A DNA stretch of 41,446 nucleotides from Telmatospirillum sp. Lineage in GTDB: Bacteria; Pseudomonadota; Alphaproteobacteria; CACIAM-22H2. Numbering within the stretch: the first letter of the stretch is position 1; the number at the start of each line of letters is the position of its first letter. The stretch lies in contig JADCGL010000037.1 in the NCBI GenBank assembly GCA_020248985.1, positions 1-41,446 of the forward strand. Direction: 5' to 3'. Positions 38,308 to 41,446 of the stretch are shown piece by piece. The translations under genes and the position numbers were made by a program. A model generated the notes under the pieces. It was not told the origin of the DNA, did not search any database, and was given only the letters and a program-made list of their open reading frames with translations.

Positions 38308-39186
38308 TCAGCCTCGAACCACAAGCATATCGCGGGGAAGAATGTCCAAAAGGGTCTGGGCAACGCTCCCGAGAACAAGATTGGCGATGCCGGACCGACC
38401 GTGTGTACCCATCGCAACAAGATCCGGATCGAGCTTGGAAATCTGTTCGGGCAGAACATTGACGGCGACGCCGTCCATGAAATGAAAAATCGGGCGTCTC
38501 GTCGTATCGGATTCACGGCGGCCGGCCGCAAGGAACTTCGCCGCAACCATATTGACGACTTGCTGGCGGAGTGCCGCGCGCACATCCCCAGTAACGGGCC
38601 CCTCGGATGTCGGCTCCACGACGTGGAGGATGTTGATCTCGGCATCCGGATAGGCGCGCAGCACGATATCCAATGCCGTTTGGGATGGCTGTGACAGATC
38701 AATCGCTACGGCAATCCGAACATAGGGACGTCTGGCGCGCGTCTTGACCACCAACACCGGACTGACTGCATCGCGAACAACCTTGTCGATCGTCGTCCCG
38801 CGCACCATTCCGACCAGCGATTTGTCGTGCGTCAATCCCAGAACGATGAGGTCGGCGCGCATGAATTGCGCTTCTTGAACAACCGCAGACACGGCACTGC
38901 CGGACACGACGTTGACGGAGGTATCGCTAAACTTGTCGAGCCCGCTTTCACGCATTTCGCGCGCTAAATAAGCCTCGGCTTCGCAGATTTTCGCCTGCAA
39001 ATACGTCCCGGCAAGGCCCGTCGTTTCGACCGAATGAATGAGTCGAACGCTTGCCTGGTTCTGTGCGGCGAGAATGACGGCGCGGTCAAAAGCACGGTCG
39101 GCGTTGGGAGTGAGGTCCGATGCAACGAGGATGCGACGGAACCCGTCGGCTGTTTTCGTCGGTTCTGAGGTGTTTCCCGCTGTCAT
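38308..39186 (-). CDS. Tandem universal stress protein (UspA x2)
   Basis: A 292-residue protein of two UspA domains (about 16-148 and 155-292). The second domain has a good ATP-binding motif, GTHGRSGIANLVLGSVAQTLL in two parts (G-x2-G-x9-GS). In the first domain the motif is eroded (GLTHDKSLVGMVRGTTIDKV). So one half probably binds nucleotide. GGGGAG lies 9 bases before the ATG. The gene is alone and leftward among rightward neighbours, bounded on both sides by copies of one 175-bp segment. Such tandem Usps respond to starvation, oxygen limitation or redox stress. Confidence 0.92.
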   Translation of the reverse strand: MTAGNTSEPTKTADGFRRILVASDLTPNADRAFDRAVILAAQNQASVRLIHSVETTGLAGTYLQAKICEAEAYLAREMRESGLDKFSDTSVNVVSGSAVSAVVQEAQFMRADLIVLGLTHDKSLVGMVRGTTIDKVVRDAVSPVLVVKTRARRPYVRIAVAIDLSQPSQTALDIVLRAYPDAEINILHVVEPTSEGPVTGDVRAALRQQVVNMVAAKFLAAGRRESDTTRRPIFHFMDGVAVNVLPEQISKLDPDLVAMGTHGRSGIANLVLGSVAQTLLDILPRDMLVVRG

Positions 39187-39349
39187 TTAGTAAAACTCCC
39201 CACTTGATATCGCATCGACAAGCTCAATCGGAGCTCCGGAAACCTGACATCCTGGACAACTGCGCGTCAACCGGCGAGCGCAACTCTGGTTTTTTTTGCC
39301 TCAGCTTCTTTCGCCCACTGCGTTCAGAACGGCATCGGGCCGGCGCGCA

Positions 39350-39442
39350 ATCAAAGGTCCCAACCGCACCTATTGCGGGGCCCGGAAAATCGTCGCCGTA
39401 GTTGCCGAAGGCAACGTGTTCCGCCTCAACCATCGAAAGTGA
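39350..39442 (+). pseudogene. 3' remnant of a VOC gene
   Basis: Thirty codons and a stop read IKGPNRTYCGARKIVA then VVAEGNVFRLNHRK, against VKGPYRTYYGAWQIVA then EDPEGNVFRLNHRG in the intact gene. The frame is kept without net indels and ends in TGA at 39440-39442. The 5' three-quarters of the gene are missing or unrecognisable. It is the coding part of repeat copy B and must come from a duplication of the VOC gene region. Confidence 0.75.
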
Positions 39443-39525
39443 ATCGCGACAACAAAAATGTTTGGCCCTGGCGTTGCGAGCACTCTCCATGTCCGCTGGG
39501 CTGGGGAACTGCGTGTCGATAAAGT
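39351..39525. repeat. Copy B of a diverged 175-bp direct repeat
   Basis: It matches 38018-38192 over its full length, with balanced small indels and many substitutions. The coding part is better kept than the 83-bp non-coding tail. The tail ends in ATAAAGT in both copies and, in this copy, leads into the amidohydrolase gene 37 bp later. Confidence 0.8.
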
Positions 39526-39561
39526 AGTGTAGGCTCCGAAATCCCCAACAGGAGTCCGAAC

Positions 39562-41025
39562 ATGGCGGCGGCGTCCACAGAGCGGGTTGCGATCGAGGCG
39601 GGCTGGCTCGTCGCTTGGGACGGCGCGCAGCATGTCGCGATCGAGGGCGGGCGGCTCGTGTTTCGCGACAGAAAAATCCTGTTCGCGGGCGATCCAACCG
39701 ATCCCGCCTGCCCGCCGGCGGACCGCACGATCGATGCGGGCGACAAGCTGGTCACGCCCGGCCTCGTCAATCTGCATTGCATCGCCAACCTCGATGCGCA
39801 GGTCCTGCGCAGCGACGCGAACGTTCCGGGCGTTCCCAAGCCGCTTGCCTATGTGCGCGGCGGGGATGAACCGCATTATTGGAACGCCGCCGATCTGCGC
39901 GCGAGTGCCGAATATGCGATGGCGACGCTGCTCAAGAACGGCACCACCAGTTTCGCCATGGTCACCGGCGGGGCCGCCAAGCTGTGGGATGAGCACGAAG
40001 GCGAACCCGATGCGATCGCTGACGCCGCCGACCGTTTCGGCGTGCGCGCATGGATCGCGCACTTCTTTCGCGAAGCGGTCGATGCGTTGCAGCCCGACGG
40101 CACGCGCACGAAATTATGGGACGAAAAGCGCGCATTTGCCGGGCTCGAACGCAATGTGGCGCTGATCGAGCGCCTGCGCGCGCGCGGCAATCCGCGTTTG
40201 ACCGGCTTTCTGTTCCCGTACCAGGCCGGCAATTGCTCGGCCGACTTGCTGCGCGAAACGATGCGCCAAGCGCGCGCACTCGGCAACGTGCATGTCCGCA
40301 CGCATATCGCCGAATATGCCGAGGATCTGGCAGCGTCCTTGGCGCGGCACGGCAAGGCGCCGCTCGAATGGCTCATCGACACCGGCATGGTGGGCGCGAA
40401 TGTGTGCCTCACGCACGCGATCTACACGCGCGATTTTGCCGAGGTCGAAGCGCTGGCGCGCACAGGGATAAGCGTGTGCCACTGCCCGCTCGTCAATGCG
40501 CGCGAAGGCGATCTGCTCGCCTCGTTCGACCGCTACCGGGCAGCGGGGATCAATCTCGGCATCGGCACCGACACGTTTCCGCCCGACCTTGTCGAAGAAA
40601 TGCGCGTGGGATCGCTGCTGTGCAAAGTCGCGGACAAAAAGCGCGGTGCGGGCAGCGTCGCGGCGTTTTTCCACGCCGCCACGATCGGCGGCGCAACCGC
40701 CCTCGCCCGGCCCGATTTGGGGCGGCTCGCCGCCGGTGCGGCTGCCGACATCTGCATCTGGAATGTTTCCGAGTTTCGCCACGGCCCCGCCGACGATCCG
40801 ATGCGCAGCCTCGTGCATTTCGGCAGCGGGCGCGATTGCGACACGGTGATCGTTGCTGGCCGCGAAGTGCTGAAAGGCGGCAAGATCCCCGGGCTCGACG
40901 AGGCCGAGCTGATGCGTCGTGCCCAGGTCGCATGGGACAAATACAAACGCCGGCTTGCAAGCTGGGCCGGCGATGCGCCCGACCGCATCTATCCATCCGC
41001 CCTGCCGATGCGGCGACGGCCCTAA
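39562..41025 (+). CDS. Amidohydrolase-superfamily deaminase/chlorohydrolase-like protein
   Basis: A 487-residue metal-dependent hydrolase of the TRZ/ATZ-cytosine deaminase type. It has a small beta domain at both ends and a central barrel. The beta5 motif THIAEY, the beta6 histidine in LTHAIY and the beta8 aspartate in GIGTDTFPPD are present. The beta1 motif, normally HxH, reads H72-C-I in VNLHCIANLD, so one metal ligand is absent. AGGAG lies about 9 bases before the ATG. Likely substrates are ring or amidine nitrogens of purine, pyrimidine or triazine type. It may belong with the upstream oxygenase/VOC genes, separated by the uspA insert. Confidence 0.88.
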   Translation: MAAASTERVAIEAGWLVAWDGAQHVAIEGGRLVFRDRKILFAGDPTDPACPPADRTIDAGDKLVTPGLVNLHCIANLDAQVLRSDANVPGVPKPLAYVRGGDEPHYWNAADLRASAEYAMATLLKNGTTSFAMVTGGAAKLWDEHEGEPDAIADAADRFGVRAWIAHFFREAVDALQPDGTRTKLWDEKRAFAGLERNVALIERLRARGNPRLTGFLFPYQAGNCSADLLRETMRQARALGNVHVRTHIAEYAEDLAASLARHGKAPLEWLIDTGMVGANVCLTHAIYTRDFAEVEALARTGISVCHCPLVNAREGDLLASFDRYRAAGINLGIGTDTFPPDLVEEMRVGSLLCKVADKKRGAGSVAAFFHAATIGGATALARPDLGRLAAGAAADICIWNVSEFRHGPADDPMRSLVHFGSGRDCDTVIVAGREVLKGGKIPGLDEAELMRRAQVAWDKYKRRLASWAGDAPDRIYPSALPMRRRP

Positions 41026-41428
41026 CTGCTTGCCATTTACGGGGGGAGCTAAACAAATATTCCGTTCTTGAATTTTTCTATTTTGCGTGATCGAATCAGC
41101 CATTGCCGATGGGGATTTCCAATCGGCGAGCGCTGTTTGACATGTGAATAATTCCGACAAGGCGACGCAGCCCGGCGCATTCGCTGAAATCGGTAACCGA
41201 AAATCGTCGCCGAGGTTACATTTGTTGCGTTTCAAGGGCTTAAACAGGCGCCCGTCGCGGATCGTCGCGTTTGGTAACCTATTCTTTGGGGGCGTGCGCC
41301 CCGCGTCTGGTCGCGAACGCCCAAATGCCGTGCGTCTGCGCCGTTAAGCCCCTGGAACTCCGCGCGGCAACGGTGTATCCCCGTGCCGTTCCAGACCACA
41401 GACGTGCCCCAGGGGGAGCTCCGTTCCA
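41026..41428. other. Intergenic region before icd
   Basis: This 403-bp stretch has no convincing gene. It begins AT-rich. It contains an inverted repeat GCCGAT/ATCGGC around 41106-41128, an isolated TTGACA at 41137-41142 without a matching -10, and a GC-rich dyad GGGGGCG/CGCCCC near 41288-41303. Its last 80 bp form a structured leader, listed separately. A 14-base match (GAAAATCGTCGCCG) to repeat copy B occurs near 41200 but is too short to call a third copy. Confidence 0.5.
41352..41394 (+). promoter_or_regulatory. Hairpin in the icd leader
   Basis: CTGGAAC (41352-41358) pairs with GTTCCAG (41388-41394). Above a 7-base bulge, GGCA (41366-41369) pairs with TGCC (41384-41387), and CGG (41371-41373) pairs with CCG (41381-41383). 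It ends 34 bases before the icd ATG. The overlapping CCCCTGG (41349-41355) can instead pair with CCAGGGG (41409-41415), which covers the ribosome-binding site AGGGGGAG. The two pairings exclude each other. Confidence 0.5.
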
Positions 41429-41446
41429 ATGCAGAAGATCAAGGTC
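41429..41446 (+). CDS. icd: Start of a probable NADP-isocitrate dehydrogenase
   Basis: Six codons (MQKIKV) remain before the right edge. This is the usual start of alphaproteobacterial NADP-dependent isocitrate dehydrogenase (monofunctional, eukaryote-like type). AGGGGGAG lies 10 bases upstream. The call rests on six residues, so it is only probable. Confidence 0.55.

Larger units (their letters stand above)
39187..39561. other. Intergenic region with repeat copy B
   Basis: This 375-bp stretch lies between uspA and the amidohydrolase gene, which diverge from it. The first 160 bp hold the uspA upstream region, including a run of eight T at about 39285-39299 and a short dyad TGCGC/GCGCA before it. 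The rest is the second copy of the duplicated segment, with the broken VOC gene end. The last 20 bp contain AGGAG, the ribosome-binding site of the amidohydrolase. Confidence 0.6.

Noticed and set aside
39280-39299. Run of eight T as an intrinsic terminator
   Set aside because: The preceding dyad is only 5 bp with a long loop and is several bases away, and no rightward gene ends just upstream.
41190-41235. Possible third copy of the duplicated segment, sharing GAAAATCGTCGCCG
   Set aside because: Only 14 bases match exactly and the flanks need large gaps, so chance cannot be excluded.

Overview
The window looks like a chromosomal segment of a GC-rich alphaproteobacterium, probably Rhodospirillales-like. 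The base composition, the codon choice, an Fe-S bacterial photolyase with DUF2256, an HWE-kinase bacteriophytochrome, MotA of the alphaproteobacterial type and the short psd/pssA pair all fit this. No phage, IS element, rRNA or CRISPR array is visible. The one RNA gene is a tRNA-Gln(CTG) with a clear promoter.

Layout. Positions 1-5420 hold a light-response block. A DUF2256 protein and an Fe-S photolyase/cryptochrome run leftward. Heme oxygenase and a bacteriophytochrome hybrid kinase run rightward from the same 355-bp spacer. Positions 5449-12168 are one leftward, overlapping gene train: ppx, rlmE, guaB, rsmB, a GNAT acetyltransferase and guaA. It joins GMP synthesis, rRNA methylation and a Ppx/GppA phosphatase. 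Positions 12292-17607 hold tRNA-Gln, a small collagen-like lipoprotein, a dCache chemoreceptor, a DMT-type membrane protein, a VOC protein, a BciB-like flavin/Fe-S reductase and a cupin. Positions 17604-26633 are household genes: rodA, a small unknown, an IclR regulator facing malate synthase G (glcB), a GT41-type glycosyltransferase overlapping motA, and pssA-psd.

Positions 26834-32358 form one rightward catabolic/uptake operon: IclR regulator, cupin, a complete NitT/TauT-type ABC transporter (permease, binding protein, ATPase), a non-canonical DapA-family lyase and a dimeric alpha/beta-barrel protein. A good IclR-type palindrome lies just upstream. Positions 32369-34838 hold an Ig-like/LysM protein and two c-type cytochromes, all leftward. 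Positions 35004-41025 hold a LOG phosphoribohydrolase, an orphan binding protein, a 2OG-Fe(II) oxygenase, a VOC protein, a tandem UspA protein and an amidohydrolase. The uspA gene sits between two diverged copies of one 175-bp segment, the second carrying the broken 3' end of a VOC gene. The window closes with a structured leader and the first six codons of a probable icd gene.

The most unusual items are: the light block with a 22-codon leader ORF overlapping the heme oxygenase start; the BciB-like reductase; motA paired with a glycosyltransferase instead of motB; the uptake operon with an altered DapA-fold active site; the duplicated segment around uspA; an amidohydrolase lacking half of its HxH motif; and alternative pairings in front of icd. 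All functions are inferred from sequence motifs remembered for the families. No search was run.
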